A stretch of DNA of 64,000 bases from Naganishia liquefaciens (taxonomy: Eukaryota; Basidiomycota; Tremellomycetes; Filobasidiales; Filobasidiaceae), in contig BLZA01000017.1 in assembly GCA_013423385.1 (NCBI GenBank), forward strand, positions 558,001-622,000, in the 5' to 3' direction. Position 1 is the first letter of the stretch. Every line of letters begins with the position of its first letter. Positions 39,169-52,300 of the stretch are shown in pieces. The notes beneath the pieces were generated by a model. It was not told the DNA's origin and searched no databases. It was given only the letters and a program-made list of their open reading frames with translations. The position numbers and the translations under genes are program-made.

Positions 39169-39359
39169 TACTGTAACGTACGGCATCTACGTGCAATGGA
39201 ATGGCAGGAACTTGAAAAAAGAATAGTTTTTAGTAGATGAGCGTTCATAATGCCAAATAATAATGGCTCCGTTGTACATTCTCACATAGCATTAGCTTGC
39301 CTATGAATGGCTACAAGCAGAGGGTCCCAGTACAAGTTGCAATCCGCTAATTCAGGCAT

Positions 39360-41179
39360 TTATTGAATCTTGCGCCTCTTTGCTGTTACACGACGTGCCG
39401 ACCTGTCGTCGTCAGCCAGAGGTTCGGGAGATCCTTCTTGATCAAAGCCTTGGTCGTTCATGCGGACGTTTTCGAGCTTCCCGCGCATGGAGTCATTCAT
39501 AAGTCGAAGAGCGTTGGACATCGCCTGAGACATGCGTGCCGCAAGATCAGCGCAAGAGCATTGATTCAGGCCTTGAGCAATACTTGCCTCGAGCTCCCGC
39601 AGACCTGCCACATTTCCCGAAACATCGCCGTGCTGAAGCTCTTTGATTTTTCCTTGCAACGCTTTGTTCATGGTAAAGATAGCCGCGGCCATATCCTGTT
39701 GAATCTTAGGTCGATGCGATCTCGCCGGGATCATCGAGCTTACCCGAACCTCCTCTACCGCGGGCCCGTATGGTGCCATCCCTCTATTGGTGGTCGCTGT
39801 CACGGCCAAGAGATTGAGCTTGTCCTCCAAGGGCGATTTCATGATACCGAAGGCGGCACTGACACCCTGTATGGCGGACGTTCAGCGTCAATCCAAAAGT
39901 ATCAAGACCATCTGCTTACGAAAAGATCTGCAAAACCAATCGCAACTTCGGCTGCTGCGCCATTCTGAAGCTTGTGCAACTTGTCCATCAAAGTCCTGTT
40001 CATGGTCGCAATGGCGGCTATCAACCCCTGTCTCGATTGTGAGCATTCCGTGACTTTTTGCCATGCCATTTTGACTCACTTGTACTTCGCCTACGACTTG
40101 TGGCGTAGGGGCAACGAGAGGCGCGAGGATTTTCTGGGGCAATTGCCTGCTAGACGCCATGGGCTGTTCTCGTGCTTTTGGTATCGGTGCAGCTCTTTGT
40201 TTTTTGGCTGAAACCATCGGCCTGGGCGGGGACTGCACGATCTGTTCCTCGTATTGGACGTAGCCGAGTCTTTCAAGTGTTTCCATTGTCACGTATCGCA
40301 GCTGCATACTGACAAAATCGTCGGAATCCGGAGGCGCAATGGTACCGGTGACGTTTGTCGGAATCTTCGTCGTAGGCACTACGGGTCCGAAGCTGTCGAT
40401 AGCCCATCAGTAGGTGGGAAAGTCATTCCGGATAGGCTCACCTCGTCACCATGTCCACATCGTATTCGCGTGCCAAATCCTGGTTGAGCGTCTTGATCGG
40501 CAAGGTCTCTTTGTTGACGAAATCTTCGCCATGGCTCGCATCACACCTTTGAAAAGCGACTTCAATGGTGCCCATACGTTCTATGTTGGCTTTCGTGTGC
40601 TTCTGAGTAGTGTGCTAGAACGTAATGACATGTCAGGACGCAGACTCTGGGCGAAGTGGAGTGACGTCTCACAGGCTTTGAGAACATTATCCGACGCATC
40701 CGCCTCTTCGGTAGCTGTCGGCCCTCAAACCTTCCCCCCGTTCCTCCACTGCTGTTGATCTCCCTGCATCGGCTCAAATTGACGTCCACCAGATCTCCAT
40801 CCGCACAACAACTGACTTCAAAGTCGGGATACTCTGGTAGAAAGGCATGTTTGGACTGAGAATGCAGAAGTTTCAGCAGGAGAAAAAAGCAGAATAGTGT
40901 GAGTCGCGTACGTTGGGGTTCTTCCTGAGTGTGTAAGTGACTGCATACTCCTTGTTAGGGGTCAGATGTTGCGCTCCAAATTTTAGAATGGCTTCGTCAC
41001 GGCAGACTAACCTTGCCCTCTTCAACTGGAATCCAAGCTTCAGGGCCCTCCTGAGCCGACTGGATGTTATATACAGGTACACGCTGATTGTCAACGACGA
41101 CCTGAATGGCGAATGTCCAACAACCTTTGGTTGCCGAAAGCTCATAAGCCGAGGGTCTTGGCACGCGTACGGTGTGCAT
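39360..41179 (-). CDS. Conserved-looking fungal protein of unknown function
   Basis: Seven or eight exons. It starts MHTVRVPRPSAYELSATKGC; the first half looks like a beta-sandwich: CWTFAIQVVVDNQRVPVYNI, EAWIPVEEGK, EYAVTYTLRKNPN and SKHAFLPEYPDFEVSCCADG. Next comes KHTKANIERMGTIEVAFQRC, then a Pro/Arg-rich linker and a C-terminal helical part (MAAAIFTMNKALQGKIKELQ, AARMSQAMSNALRLM) ending in basic RRVTAKRRKIQ, a nuclear-signal-like tail. The front half recalls a basidiomycete family of unknown function (DUF7918-like), which I cannot confirm without a search. It is probably nuclear. Confidence 0.6.
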
Positions 41180-41629
41180 GGCAGGGGGAAGCTGGCGGTA
41201 ACGGTGGGCAATGTTGTGGTTGTCAAGCTTTAGGCCTGCTTGCCTGTGCAAACGCCAACGATGCTGACTATTGTGTGTTACACAACCATCAAGACGATGA
41301 TAATGTATGCTAAACAGCAATCAACACGGAAACTTAACATCAATGTTGATCTCCTAATGCACAGAGCTCGGCTTTTGCATCCGTTGTCTCGCGAATTGAT
41401 GAGTATTTACGGGATCGATCACTGTACCGCTGGCTAGCTAACTGTAACACCGATATTGTGTTGTCGATCTTAATGTCATCGAGCCCAGAGCCTGTCATGA
41501 AATAGTTTGACATCGTCTAATAGATACAACGGCATGCATAAAACAGCGAATTATGCGAATATTTCTGTGATACAATCCCGCGGTCATCATTGTTCGCGGG
41601 TCTTTTTGAGCATTCGTTCCGACTCCACA
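41180..41629. other. Intergenic region, AT-richer than neighbours
   Basis: About 450 bases between the start of the DUF7918-like gene and the end of the AT-hook gene (tandem, minus strand). It must hold the promoter of the former. No gene or repeat was recognised. Confidence 0.35.
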
Positions 41630-44450
41630 CTAACTTTCCCCCGATTCCAACATTTCGTTCGCCTTTCTCTTGCCCTTTAAATGATGGCCATCGAGCTCCA
41701 TTTCCTCATCCGGTTCCGCATGCGCATGCTGCTCACCGAGGAATGATCGCATCTGCAGCTCGGCGATCTCCCCTACGCCCCCCCGGTCTTCCAGCGAATC
41801 CGTTAGAATGTGTGGATTGCCGAATGCCGCCTCCATATCGATACCGTCGACTATGTCAGGGTTATCATCCATCTGATGATGATGTACATGATGTCGACCA
41901 CCTTGCATGGACACGGGACTGCCCTCCGGCAACAAGCCGTCCGGGTGCGATGACGTATGCGCAGATTCTCGCTGTTCATGCCAAGGGTCATGAGAGTCCA
42001 CGCCTGCCGCCGTCTGATCGGGAAAGTGGCCACTGTAAGCGCCCATAACGGGTATTCGCGATCCGAAGTCCGTCAAGTATTGCTGATCCTCCTGATTCAT
42101 AGTCTGATGGGATGAGTTCCTGGAACCCGGCGGAGGCAAGGGAAAGTGAGGCGCAATATTGTTGAGGACGTGAGACCTTGAGAGAGAAGATGGGTGGGTC
42201 GCTCGCCCTCCAAAATTGGGTCCCGTGACATGGTAGTATTCGATGTGCGACAAAGCCTGGCTGAGGGAAGACTCGGGATGACGATGCGGTGGATCCACTG
42301 AATCCGAGACGCTGTCCTGGTGCTGGTGGTGATCTTCCGGATCTTCAGGATAGCGACCGCTGCCATTATGTACAGGGTGCTGCACCGTCGGTTCCATCAG
42401 GAGGGCCAAGTCGGAGTTGGATTCAGGTAGATCTTCGCTTTGGCCGTATAGACTTTGGCAGTGTTCACCGGTCTCCTCATCGATAGTGTCTCCGATCTCG
42501 GGCACGTTTGCAGAGGATGAGCCTGATTCATTTCCGAGCCGTCGCTGGTTGGCGTGATACTCATAGCTTGTGCTGAGATGCGGAAGTTCTTCAGCACTAA
42601 CAGGCATCTCCTTGCGGGGCCGTCCTGGTTTCCGTTTTCCTTCTAGACCTCCGGGGCGAATGGTACCATCGGGATTCAAAGTAAGCAGTGACTTTGACCG
42701 ATACTTGCTCCTGGAACTCGGTGCGATTTCCCGCAACTTGGCTGGTCGGGCGTCTTTGCGGGACTCGGAATGATGCTGACTTGTCGAATTGGTGGACCCT
42801 GGTTGTCCTGTAGATTGACGCTGAATGTCGTCGTTATCTCTGATGGCTGTCCCGGGCTCCGCAGCGCCATCTCGAGAGATCAACAGCTCTTGCGAATCCG
42901 AAGGCGCATTTTGCGTGCCAAAGGCGATGCTGCGATCCGAATCTGAAGCCACCTCCACACGCAATGTCCCGGCTTCAATTCTGCTTAAGAGGAGCTTGTT
43001 CTGACTATACAGTTTGGAGTCAGTGATTGGCAAAACGCAAGAGCAACACACTTACGCAACGCTATTATTACTCGGGTTCCGCATCGGTACCGCCTCATCC
43101 GCTTCTCCTGGCGCTCCAGTCGGCCAGCCAACGATTTTGACACCGTAAATCTGTACCAAACTTTCGGGTCTGGTCCACTTCATTTCCGCATCCGCGACGT
43201 TACTTGCTTCCCGAATCATTTGACGCATACTGGCGTTCAGTCTCGACTTGACATCGAGCGATCTTGCACCGGATGGGATGGCGAGTCGACGACTAGTGAC
43301 CGTTGGATGGGATAATGCCAGGAATTTGGTGAGATTAGTTCCGGGGCCGCCTCGCAAGCCTTGCCAAAAACCCTCTGCAGGCGGCGAATGCGAGAGGACC
43401 GGAAATGAGTCCGCCGGTTGGAACACTGGAGCAGTCAAGAGGAGGTAATTCGTCCCGGAGGCTTGATACAGAATGTCCAGCTAAAGGTGCCGTATCAGTG
43501 CACTGTAGGATACAACGCGGCGTGAGCTGACCTGTTGGACGATATTCTTGACAAAGCAGTCGACTGTGCTCTTCTCCGTTTCGATTAGTTCCCTTTTTGA
43601 TGAAGCATTGAAGAATCCGCCTGAACCGGGAGCTCCAGAAGTTTGACGATTCCTGCCAGCGTTCCCAGCGAAAGACCGTGTTTCTTCCGCTTGAGACGTG
43701 TCATTGTTTGTTTGCCTGTCGAATTCGTTTTTGGCGCGAGTCTCATGAGCTGCTCTCTGAGCGGGATCAAGGGAATTCCATGCCTGGCGTACTGGTGACG
43801 GATCATCTGCAACGAGCAAACGTGGTATGAGCCTCAGCTAGGTATTGAGTCGGAGCACTCACGGCGGCGGACATACCTGGTGCTTTTAGCCCTTGGCTTT
43901 CCAACCAATCATCCACGAAGTTCATAAACCCCAGAGTCGGAATACATCCTAATAAAGTCACGATTCCACTATTTGCGCCATCTGTAGTCTCTTTCGGCGG
44001 CGACGAAACACGGCTAGAATTATCGAGAATTCGCCGTGGTACCTGCTGTGTGGGGGTCGACGACGAGCGTGGAGATACGTATTGTGCATGAGGTGAAGCC
44101 TCGCTCGGAACTGCACTTTCTGTGCCAGGAAGCTCATATGTTGTCACGTCATCGACGTCGAGCTCTGCTAACGCGGACTGAAAAACATTAGACTCGGCAT
44201 TGTGTTTACAGCAGTACAGCAATCGAAAATCGCTTACTTGGTCCAAGATATCCTCGACATGTATACTTGCTCCCTGTCGATGCCCAGGACGAGGAGTCTG
44301 CTTGTCTCGCTGTGACTCTATATTCTCCTCCCGTCCCTGGTGACGGCTATCGTGTTCCAAGTCTCTGGCGACCCTTTGCAGAGCAGCACGGAGTTCTGAG
44401 TCCGGCTCAGGCAGATCTGCATGTTCCCGCTCGTGTCGAAGCGTCGACAT
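41630..44450 (-). CDS. AT-hook protein, putative transcription or chromatin factor
   Basis: Six exons, about 800 residues. It starts MSTLRHEREHADLPEPDSEL. The first part has VTLLGCIPTLGFMNFVDDWL and a motif familiar from basidiomycete proteins of unknown role: RPESLVQIYGVKIVGWPTG, then VPMRNPSNNSVAQNKLLLSR. An AT-hook core, GKRKPGRPRKEMP, lies mid-protein after RSKYRSKSLLTLNPDGTIRP; this binds the minor groove of AT-rich DNA. The second half is His/Gln/Ser/Asp-rich disorder (HHVHHHQMDD). The C-terminus is GHHLKGKRKANEMLESGES with a basic cluster. It is probably a nuclear DNA-binding factor; targets are unknown. Confidence 0.68.
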
Positions 44451-45164
44451 GTTCCGACACTGGACGGGCCGGATCCTCTGGCTGATCCTCTTGTCGTACC
44501 GCGGAAATGATAAGCAGAATAATAGCGAACCGGGGAGCGATTAGATTACGATCCGTATTAGTCTTCTGAAACTGAAACGCTTCCTTTTAAGAAGCGCGTC
44601 CTGGCGCTTTTTGTAGATCAACAAATCCACTGTCTGGAAAGCTGTCTGGAAGGTGAGGGGTCTGGTGTCGCATCATCGTCTGGAGACAGCAAGTCACATC
44701 GATGCTTGCTGAATCCGAGCAAAGCCAGATACGATCTTCACAACGCCGAAGAACGAGAAGACTGAAGGGAAACCCTAGATCCGACAATGCAGATCTGTTC
44801 GCTCAAGTCTCATCATAGTTCGACAGTGCTATATGATCGGCCAAGTCTGACACCCAAGAGTGAAACAGGATCTCTGCACGCGCGATGCAGGCACGATTCT
44901 GATTGTGCGATCCCGACGGAGAGAAACCGCCAAAATGAACCAACGGACTGGGAATGAACGCGCAGCTGAAATCATCGCCCCATCCTTTGGTTCCGCGTCG
45001 GGAACTCGATCACTGTCCGAGGTGCACATGAGGTCTTGCTTGATTCTACCCTGCCTTTCTGTGCTGACATCGAGCTGTTTCAGTAGTTTTTGAACAGCAG
45101 TCTCGTGACAATCGACCGTTACCTGAGGCTCGAAGACGAACTCGTTGTACAGCAGAATCTCGAA
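44451..45164. promoter_or_regulatory. Divergent promoter region (AT-hook / F-box genes)
   Basis: About 700 bases between two divergent starts. No TATA box or repeat was seen. Open stretches upstream of the F-box start lack an ATG in frame. Confidence 0.35.
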
Positions 45165-47841
45165 ATGTCCGACTTCGCAACGCAAAATGGCCCGATCAAC
45201 TTGCTCGAGCTTCCGGAAGACATTCTGCAGGACATGCTGCTACTGCTGGGCGGGAATGATTTGGGAACATGTCGACTGGTCAGTGCCAAGATAAGAGGAG
45301 GCTTGAAGGACTAGGCTGAATCTGGTTCTTCAGATCAATCGTGCATTCAACACTTTCATAACGACAAACACAGCGCTCCTGCTTCATGCTACCCTATACA
45401 AGTACGCTCTGCAGATCCCACCGGCTGTATTAGCCACGACTCCCGCTGCTACCCTGCTTTCAACTTTACGTGAGCGAGTGACAAGATTCCGGAATATTAC
45501 GCCGTCCTCGAACTACATAGTCGAGCTCGAGGCGGACGAGGGCAGGCTGTATGAGTACCTAGAAGGGGTCTTGTTGCGAGGTTCCGGTATTCCACCCGCT
45601 CCACAGGCATTGCGAACAGCTGGGACGCCTCTGCCGAGCGCTGTCACTGTCTACGACCTGACTGTGGAGAAGGAATGGGAGACAATCGAAGTCAGCAAGG
45701 AGGGCGAAGCGTCTCTCCTGCAGGAAGATGAGGAGGACGAAGTCGAGATCACAGAGGAGTCCGAACCTTCCTCTTCACGCCTTTTCAAGAGACGAAAAGT
45801 TATCTCGGCATTCAGCAGTAGTCGCGCCAATGAGACAGATGAGCAAAACCGTCACCAGCACAGTGACGGAGATGAATCCGAGGAAGAAATTGTGATAGCG
45901 GACGGCGACGATGCCGATTCGTATATCAAGCGAAAGTGGTTTCCGAACCCGCAAGAATTTTCTGTGGCCCCTCGAAGACAGGGAGGACAGCCAGGTGAGC
46001 GGGATAATAAGATCAAGGATATCGCCATGGATCCCGGAAATGATTTGTTTGTGGTCGCTAGAACCGAGTATGTAGCCTTCATTCTTCCACAATGTGTCGC
46101 TTAAAAGCTGATGTTCTGGTATTTCACAACAGAATCGTGCCGCTTCCACCGACTCTTATTCCTCAAGGCGAAGATGGTCGCAACCTCCGTCGAATGACAG
46201 GCCAAAAGCTCCACATTCACTGTCTGTCTTTGACAACATTCCAACCGCATCCGTGGGCAGTGAATGCACGTATTGCTGCCGAAAGGGGGGAGCGTCTGTC
46301 AGAAGACGACGGTACCACCACGTTGGAAGACGTCTTTGGACAAGTGTCAGCGCTCGGATCATTGGTCATTCAGGTCGGTGACCTCGGCTTCGGGCTGGTA
46401 ACGTTCGAGCTGATCCTCGATTTCGGTACTAGATTTGCGACGAAAAAGTCTTCTTGTACGCAAGCGGGGCTAATGACCACGCATTCGGCAATGCTAGAAT
46501 AGTCTGCTGGAATTGGCATACCGGACAGAAGATATTCGTGCGTCACCGGCCTTCCAAACGCCCTTGCGGGAACTTATTTCGCCAATGCATTAGGAGCAAC
46601 AAACCCAGTTACATGGACGCTCTTTCCAGACGATCGAGGATTTTATCCTCCTATCGCATAACATCTTTGCAACGGCCGTCTTCAGTACTACACAGGTTCC
46701 TGATGAAGACAATGAAGATTTCGAGTTGTTAACACAAATGGTGATCTATGGACTTACGAGAGTCAGAAAAGGAGAAGGTGATGAGCAGGATAAACGTAGA
46801 GTGTCTCACGAAGCGAGAGAGGTGAGCGAACACCAGTTGATCACTCTCAAACGCTCATACTCCCTTCACAAGCTTGTTCGACTCGAACTTCCGACCTTCA
46901 ACGTTATCGCAACAATATGTAAGTTCTATAAATTCGAAAAGTCGCATTCTGCTTCTCTGACCGCCTTCGATAGCCATGCGAGCAGATCCGCCACCACGTC
47001 CGACTTTCCCGACTATCAAACCGCTGTCCTTCTATCCCAAACCGCAGACTGGTCTCATCCTCTTATCTTTCGATTGCGGGTTTGTCCGCGATTTTAGACG
47101 CGCCTACTACACACTCTTCATCCTCAAGGAGACTCTCCTCAAATTCATCCCAGCTAGCGCGACAGAAATGCTCAGATCCAGCGACTCGGCTGTAGAATCC
47201 GACTACCATATACCAACCATTAGCTTCGAGGAACTCGCCCCTTACTGTCGTCTGAAGAACGATATCGAGCCGCAGGGATGGGTAACCTATATATACCACT
47301 ACCGCTTCGTTAGCACTATCACCCGTGATCCGCCTCGACGCAATCCTTTTATTCCGTTCCCAGTGGTGGCCCCGAAATACATCCGCCTCAACGATTTCGA
47401 TCCCGTGGCGGCATCGCGGCTTCTTCTTGCCCGTAGATACGAACAGGCTCAGAGTAAAGGTTTAACAATGGATGACATTAGGGATCTCGATGTAGAAGGC
47501 GCGGACGACGATGGATTAGACTTGGTCGTTGGGGAGGATGTCATTGAAGAGGGCTTGGACGAGCACGTATTGGAGACCTATAGGACTGGATCGAAGGTAC
47601 GCGGCGCACTGGAGTGTTTAGTGTTTGCGCTGACCATTTTGTCCCGGTCAGTTCCCCTACATTGTCGCAAAGACCGCCAAGGCCGAGCTGTACTCTGGTG
47701 TCATGATAGACGATTCCAGAATTGTGACATTAACGGTAATTGCATCCCACCGCACATCAACGTGCCTTTTGACTGATAATTGTCGTCATCCAGGAACGTG
47801 AAGGAAGTATGACGGCTTTCCTGGAGGTCATGTCTATGTAG
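45165..47841 (+). CDS. F-box protein
   Basis: Seven or more exons, about 780 residues. The F-box is at the N-terminus: INLLELPEDILQDMLLLLGG, NDLGTCRL and, after the first intron (about 45282-45336), INRAFNTFITTNTALLLH. An acidic, Ser/Glu-rich segment (QEDEEDEVEITEESEPSSSR) follows, with a basic cluster FKRRKVI. The rest reads as a beta-rich substrate-binding part: FVVARTE, LHIHCLSLTTFQPHPWAVNA, ARIVCWNWHTGQKIF, GTYFANALGATNPVTWTLFP and PQGWVTYIYHYRFVSTITRD. Repeats of the type RIVCWNW...GQ suggest a degenerate beta-propeller. The likely role is as substrate adaptor of an SCF ubiquitin ligase. The last exon was set by phase and ends MTAFLEVMSM. Confidence 0.72.
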
Positions 47842-48051
47842 AGCTCCCTATAGCGCAGATCCAGCCCTAGCTGTGTGATGGACGCACGCATCGGAGGCAA
47901 CGCTGCACGAGATGTTACCCAGCCACCTTGAGGACAAGCGAAGCGAAATGTCGCGTTTCGGACCACGCTTTACAACAATGACGCAGCCATATACAACGGA
48001 GCTAACAGAGACCTTTGGATAGTAATCCATACAAAAGCAAGTGAACATCGA

Positions 48052-48935
48052 TCAACCATCTGATGGCCAGGCATATCCATTGATCATGTGGTCGATTGAG
48101 AACTTGGTGATGCGCTGCAGAAAATATGCGAAACTATCAGCCATGAACAGAGACACAACACAGACAGAACTCACGTCAGTATACCCGGTCGTATACTGGA
48201 CCACAATTTCCTTGGAAGCGACAACAGATTTCCGCCTGCTTCCGACAGCCTTCCTCTCCTGCCTGGCGATCCCGTTAGAGCTCCATCTTCGCCGCCGGTT
48301 GTTCCTTTCCCGTCTCCAGGCGTTGCCAACTCGTCTACTTCGGAAACATCCTCCTCGGAAACGTTACTTGGTGCGGCTGAAGGTCTGAGTTGGGCCTGAC
48401 GTTGCAAATGTGGTGGAAGTGGCGTTGTCGTGAAAGACCATTGTGGCCGAGGATCGCTTGAAGAAGGCCCAGCAGCTTCCTCCTCCAAGGTGTCCGATTC
48501 GGATGTCGTATGAGGCAGAGGCTCATCGGGTAGTTGATCATCCAGCGGGGGCGGCGGTGGAAGTATATTGCGTGGGGAAACAAAATTCACTGCAACGGAA
48601 GATGTTGAACGAGCGCTTGGTTCTGCTTGGGGAGTCGGTGAGACAGACAGTTCTGGCTCTGACACATTGGGCTGGCCTTCCAAGCCCCCATTCCGGCTGG
48701 CAAATTCTCCGAGTGTTTGAGATTTTGGGATACTATCCTCCTGCTGAGATATCGGGATGTTGTTCTCCTGTTTCGGCCGCTTTATCCGCTGTCTTGGTAC
48801 TGGAGCGTGAGCGTATTTCCGTTTATGCGTTTGGAATTGGGCGACCGAAGCGTAATGCCGCAACACATCCTCCTCGGAGATGAGTTCAGCTGGCTCTGTG
48901 ACTTGCACCGGGTTGATGAGGCTCTGTTTGCCCAT
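48052..48935 (-). CDS. Disordered hypothetical protein
   Basis: It starts MGKQSLINPVQVTEPAELIS and is Pro/Ser/Glu-rich, with a basic stretch (KRKYAHAPVPRQRIKRPKQE) that could be a nuclear signal and a poly-Pro run NILPPPPPLDDQL. The first long exon reads to SSIRPGILT followed by TGA. A perfect donor GTGAGT at the same place, with an acceptor about 50 nt on, extends the protein in phase by FAYFLQRITKFSIDHMINGY and a few more residues, which looks more natural. No known domain. It shares its upstream region with Scc2, but no functional link can be inferred from that. Confidence 0.5.
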
Positions 48936-49318
48936 GTTGAATGGCGAGTTCAGACAATTCGGTCGTCGTGTATGGAGCACAGAATGCTATATGTCACGCA
49001 AGCCGTGTTGTTGCATCTTCTAGCTGTCGGGTGCTTCTCAGTGTCGGTCGATCGCTCCTCTGATTTCGAGACGTTCCGGAAGCTAAAAAGACTAAAATTG
49101 GCTAACAAATGCTCTTGATCTACTGACAAAATAGCGAAATCAGCCTTCACGTCAACGGAAGCAGAATGAGATCCGACTGCATGTGAAACCAGCATGCTCT
49201 CTTGTTCAACTCTTCCTGGTTTCTCCTGTTCTCTCATATTCTCGTTCAAAAGCACACTTCACATGCTCTGTCACGCCGGCCATGGTCTTCTCTCTTTAAC
49301 GAAGTTCAATCTGGGACA
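48936..49318. promoter_or_regulatory. Divergent promoter region (disordered protein / Scc2)
   Basis: About 380 bases between divergent starts. No clear TATA box. CTCTGTCACGCC and CTCTCTTTAACG pyrimidine-rich stretches lie just before the Scc2 start. Confidence 0.4.
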
Positions 49319-52300
49319 ATGAGCGGACCTCCCCGTGGTCACGGGACCAACGGGCGAGCGGATCACCATGGACAATCCGACACACCCGCTCAGCCTCGAC
49401 ATTCCGGAACCGGCGGTATGGTTCAGCAACAGGGATACGCGACGCCCTCCTCTTCAGCCTTTGGCCAAAGTGCTTCCAACACCGCCTCCGATCCGAGCGT
49501 GAGAGAAGTGCTGGGTCTGTATCCCTTCATGCAATATACTCCTTCTTCTCGAGGTACGTCTTCGCGACGCGACTCGCTTGATCTGGCTGACAATTCTGCA
49601 TAGTTGCCAAGCATCTGTCTTCTTTGACACTGACACATCCATCAATACCATCACTTGAGGCGCAACATCCGGAACATTTGCAGGATTTCGCGAGATTGTC
49701 TACTCCTATCTCAGAAGCAGATGATGCGTTCTGGCTTGCAAATATGCGAGAGGCTGAGCGACTGATTGGGACGTATGGAACGGGTATCGGGGGAGGTGCG
49801 GAGAGGGAAAGTGGTCTAGGTGGCAGCGTGTCAATGAAGGCGCCAAGCGGAAGGTAGGTCGCGCGTTTTCTGAAAGTTCATCAACCCGAAGCTGAATGCT
49901 TGATCTCCATTAGAGCGCAGCACCGGCAACCGAATCTAACATACGCCAATCATGCCATCCCTTCGTATCCACCTTTTAGCTCTCCATCGAATCCCCAACC
50001 CAATCCCGATCACTTGAACTCATATATGGCGGAAGCCTTGCTTGCTAGAGTCGTTCCACCTGTCAGCACACCATTCGGCCATCCAGTAGCCAATGAACAC
50101 TATTACACACAAGCAGAAGAATTCTCTGGTGCAGCGAATGGTACGACCGAGAAGATTACTCCCTTACAGTATTTGAATCAATACGTCGAAGACATCACTG
50201 CCCAACGCCTTGCGCAAGCGCGAGAGCAATCCGCTCGAGAGCAACGTCCCGTAAATCAAGTCAATACGCAAGGTTTTCCGGTGCGAGACCTATCTGCAGC
50301 TGCGCAAAGCGCAACAAAATCTGTCGATACGAAATCGGTCGGCGATTCCGCCTCCCGCTCATCGGCCGGCCCGCTCAAACGACCATCATCTGCTCAACAG
50401 ATCTTCGAGGGATCGAGTCAAATGAGTCATTCTGAGCCGAAACAGCTAGCTAGTACAAGCGTTGCCACAGCGGCGGCTGCAGCAACACAGCCTCATGCAA
50501 GTCCTCGATACTCTATCGGTCCGGCTCCGCCTCTCGATTTGAACGATCCGTATGTGATGGAAAGTTCTCCAAGCAGAGGACGCTCCTCGCATCCGCACAA
50601 GAAGAATCGGCTCAATACCCCAGGCTTAAGCGACACCACCATTCACCTGCCACTATCACCCAACCATGCTGTCCCGGACTCGAAACCCAAAGGCCTGCCA
50701 GCCCATGATGGGTTTCGCTCTCCGGAAATATCTGAAGATGAAGAAGAGGATGATTACGAAGATGCTGAAAGAGAATCGGACAAGGGAAACGGCGATACCT
50801 ACACGCCGGGAGCTACAAGGGGTCAGATGGTGGTCGACAGTGGACGGCCCGAGAAGGTCAACGCGTCCATCCTAAGCAGCGTGCGGCCAAGCAGCTCTAA
50901 AGTTGGTAAGTACCAGAGAATATCTGGCAACTGGTCATTGAGTATAGATGCACTTCGGTCTCCCAGATCATGCGCTCCGACTGAAAAGATTGATGGATGA
51001 CATATTCGACGCGGAAAACTCGGCTCCCAAAGGCATTCGCGATGAAGATGTGCCGGGTACCGAATACTTTTCCCACACGAAGACAACAGAAGACGGTACC
51101 ACTCGACTAGTTCTTTCCGGCTCTACTCTGGAAAAGCTCCTTCATTCTCTCCAGAAAATGTTGCCACGCTCCAGCGGCAGGAAATCGGGAGTAACGGCCT
51201 TGACGTCGGCCTTGAGCGTCGGGCACGCCGATTTGCCAACGATGCCGACAACGGCGCAAAGCTCAATCTCACACCCAGCGTCCGAAAGCTTGAGAGGTTG
51301 GAGCGCAGAAGATATTGCACGACTCTTGCGGATGCTGAAGAGGAACATGCTATATGCGGACGTCATCCGCCCGTTTCCAGATGACCACTTCAATGTTCGA
51401 AAGTACAACACCAATGCTTCACATGTCGCCGTTACCTCATCCCCAGTGAAAGCAGGAAAACCAGCGAAAAAGAAGCTTAAAGCCTCCCCAACCAAAACCA
51501 AGATTACCAAGGTAGATCTCGATGAAGCCAAAGTCACTGCTCTGCACCTTGCTATAAGAAAGCTACGTGAGGGAGTCATGGCGGCCCGGATCTGTTTGTC
51601 GATACTTTCGACCGGTGACCTCCCGAAACAGGTATGGCATCATGTTCTGCAAAGCGGTCGTGCTCTGAAGGTATCTGGCTCAGTTTTATAGCGAAGACCT
51701 ACTGCTGAGTTGCACGGACACCATAAGGAGCGCGATCGAGCAGGTGGTTTTGCCTTTCATTGAAGGTCTTTCCCAAGAAGGAGGTGAGTTGACAAGGCCG
51801 CCGTATCACGACTATCTTCTAACACTCACCGCCACAGCTATCAATTCTCATGCATTAGCTTTCATGCTTTGCACGTTAAGCTCTGATGACGACTCGAAAC
51901 TGGTATCGATTTTCGCCCACCTCGTCACTGATAGCTCGATTTGTCTTACGCATTTTGCCGATCTGGTTTGCAACGTGGACTTTCCGCTGCCGGATAGCAT
52001 GATCTACAAGATGTCTTCAATATCGACGAAGATCACGTTCGCTCCTGAACCACCAGAAGGCAAAGAAGCTACAGCCACAAGTAAAGCCGCCGTTTCCAGG
52101 GTCTTCTCGGGGAAGGCTGGACTGAAAAGCTTCAAGGGAGGAGCCACGAATGTACTGAAAGCTGTAAGTAGACCCTTATCGCCAGGAGACGATCGTTGAT
52201 GACTATTATCAAAATCCAGCTATTCCCGCGGCAATCTTCAGGGCAACGGGACAGCATGATTGAAGAGATTCTTAGCTCCATCTTCAAGGTCGCTGAGCTG

